14,309 bases of DNA. It comes from Clostridiales bacterium. GTDB lineage: Bacteria > Bacillota > Clostridia > Christensenellales > Christensenellaceae. Made by a program: the position numbers and the translations under genes. Below, piece by piece: positions 13,403 to 14,309 of this stretch (its first letter is position 1; every line of letters begins with the position of its first letter). The stretch is from assembly GCA_003510345.1 (NCBI GenBank), contig DOMW01000263.1, positions 1,306-15,614 of the forward strand, read 5' to 3'. The notes under the pieces are model-generated. The model was not told the origin of the DNA, made no database searches, and was given only the letters and a program-made list of their open reading frames with translations.

Positions 13403-14309
13403 ATGATATTAAGTAAAGCGAAGCGGGCACAGGTCGAGGAATTCTTGGGTGATATTCTGGACGCCCAAAATGAAGAAATCATTGTTTCCCGCGGCGGCGG
13501 AAAGGATTGCAGTGTTCTGTTTACAAACACCGCGGCAGACCGCAGGCTGGAGGAACACGCAAAATCCGATCAAAGTTGTAAAACAGGATACGCCAGCCTC
13601 TTTCCCGCTCTTTGCTCCCATTGCCCGTTCAAAAATCCCAAAACAACGAACTTCCCTTCGACTTTTGAGCTCCGGGATGAAAGCGGAAACTATTTTTCCG
13701 CCACTATAAATACCCTGGTCTGGCTGGACGACAGGCCCGCCGTAATATTCTATTTGCGCGACATACAGAAAGAACGCGACATTAATGAGCGGCTTTATAA
13801 CCTTGCGTATATCGACCAGCTTACAGGCGTACCCAACCGCACAAAATTCCGTGAAGATTTTGCCGCGGTACAGGACGCGCTGATGGAAAACAAAATTTGC
13901 GGTATGGTCGCGCTTTTCGACCTTGATAATTTCAAAGCGATCAACGATACATACGGCCACAATACAGGTGACGTCCTTCTGCGCCGCATTACGGAGCACC
14001 TTTCCGGAAACGACACCTACGACGGGCATTTATACCGCCTCGGGGGCGATGAATTCGTATTGTTTTACCACACAAAACAAAATACGTTCGCCACGCCGGA
14101 GGAATTGAGAGAACATTACGAACAGTTGGTGCAGGGCGCGTTTTTGTCCTATACCATGCCCACCATAGATAAATCGTGTACCATCAGTATGGGGATCTCG
14201 TTTTTCCCGGAACATGGCGCCACTTCGTCGGAATTGCTGCGCAAAGCGGATATCGCGCTGTATCAGTCTAAAAAAGCCGGGCGCAACAGGCTCTCCGTAT
14301 TCGAAGACC
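13403..14309 (+). CDS. PAS-GGDEF diguanylate cyclase, truncated by the window edge
   Basis: Open from ATG at 13403 to the last base, 302 residues seen, with no stop in the window. The GGDEF domain should make cyclic di-GMP from two GTP. It shows YIDQLTGVPNR (137-146), the metal/nucleotide motif FDLDNFKAINDTYGHNTGD (172-190), the active-site signature RLGGDEF (212-218) and SMGISFFPE...ADIALYQSKKAGRN (262-295). Before it, residues ~10-120 look like a PAS-type sensor ending in the usual RDIQKERDINERL linker. This part contains four cysteines, C59, C71, C74 and an upstream C36, with CSHCP resembling a cysteine-bearing PAS seen in clostridial signalling proteins. The RxxD product-inhibition site, expected nine residues before GGDEF, is absent (T205, G208). 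No membrane segment is seen, so it appears cytosolic. An EAL domain could follow beyond the edge. Confidence 0.93.
   Translation, partial: MILSKAKRAQVEEFLGDILDAQNEEIIVSRGGGKDCSVLFTNTAADRRLEEHAKSDQSCKTGYASLFPALCSHCPFKNPKTTNFPSTFELRDESGNYFSATINTLVWLDDRPAVIFYLRDIQKERDINERLYNLAYIDQLTGVPNRTKFREDFAAVQDALMENKICGMVALFDLDNFKAINDTYGHNTGDVLLRRITEHLSGNDTYDGHLYRLGGDEFVLFYHTKQNTFATPEELREHYEQLVQGAFLSYTMPTIDKSCTISMGISFFPEHGATSSELLRKADIALYQSKKAGRNRLSVFED

Overview
The window looks like a chromosomal segment of an anaerobic, fermentative Gram-positive bacterium, probably class Clostridia. The signs are moderately GC-rich coding sequence, strong GGAGG-type Shine-Dalgarno sites, TATAAT promoters with 17-bp spacers, a lysine riboswitch, and an NAD-linked [FeFe]-hydrogenase operon with a Rex-type operator. 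The genus cannot be fixed from sequence alone; a Christensenella-like or related Clostridia lineage is only a guess. I see no phage, insertion sequence, CRISPR array, tRNA or rRNA.

Layout. (1) 1-3350: the end of an intergenic stretch, a bidirectional terminator, and carB on the minus strand with its own promoter and no carA beside it. (2) 3351-3874: a divergent control region. It holds the leftward carB promoter, and a rightward promoter feeding a lysine riboswitch with an intrinsic terminator. (3) 3875-8013: a rightward operon asd-dapA-dapB-COG2509-type flavoprotein, which is the diaminopimelate/lysine branch plus one uncharacterised FAD enzyme. (4) 8014-8277: a bidirectional terminator and, on the minus strand, a ~170-nt sequence that folds into one long rod full of G-U pairs. 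(5) 8278-12256: a leftward operon of an HndB-like [2Fe-2S] protein, a NuoF-like NADH/FMN subunit (hydB) and a multi-cluster [FeFe] hydrogenase (hydA). Its promoter and Rex-type box lie at 12294-12394. (6) 12418-12545: a divergent rightward promoter followed by three hairpins, a candidate ~95-nt small RNA. (7) 12563-13205: two small unknown leftward genes (113 aa and 46 aa), each with its own ribosome binding site, promoter and terminator. (8) 13334-14309: a promoter flanked by direct repeats driving a PAS-GGDEF diguanylate cyclase that runs off the right edge.

How it works together. Lysine binding to the riboswitch should stop transcription of the asd-dap operon. The hydrogenase subunits should move electrons between NAD(H), probably ferredoxin, and protons/H2 in the cytoplasm, with NADH/NAD ratio sensed through Rex. 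The most notable observations are the long structured RNA after hydA, the small RNA candidate divergent from the hydrogenase promoter, the absence of a NuoE/HydC-type subunit in the hydrogenase operon, and a serine in place of one cysteine in the H-cluster L1 motif.
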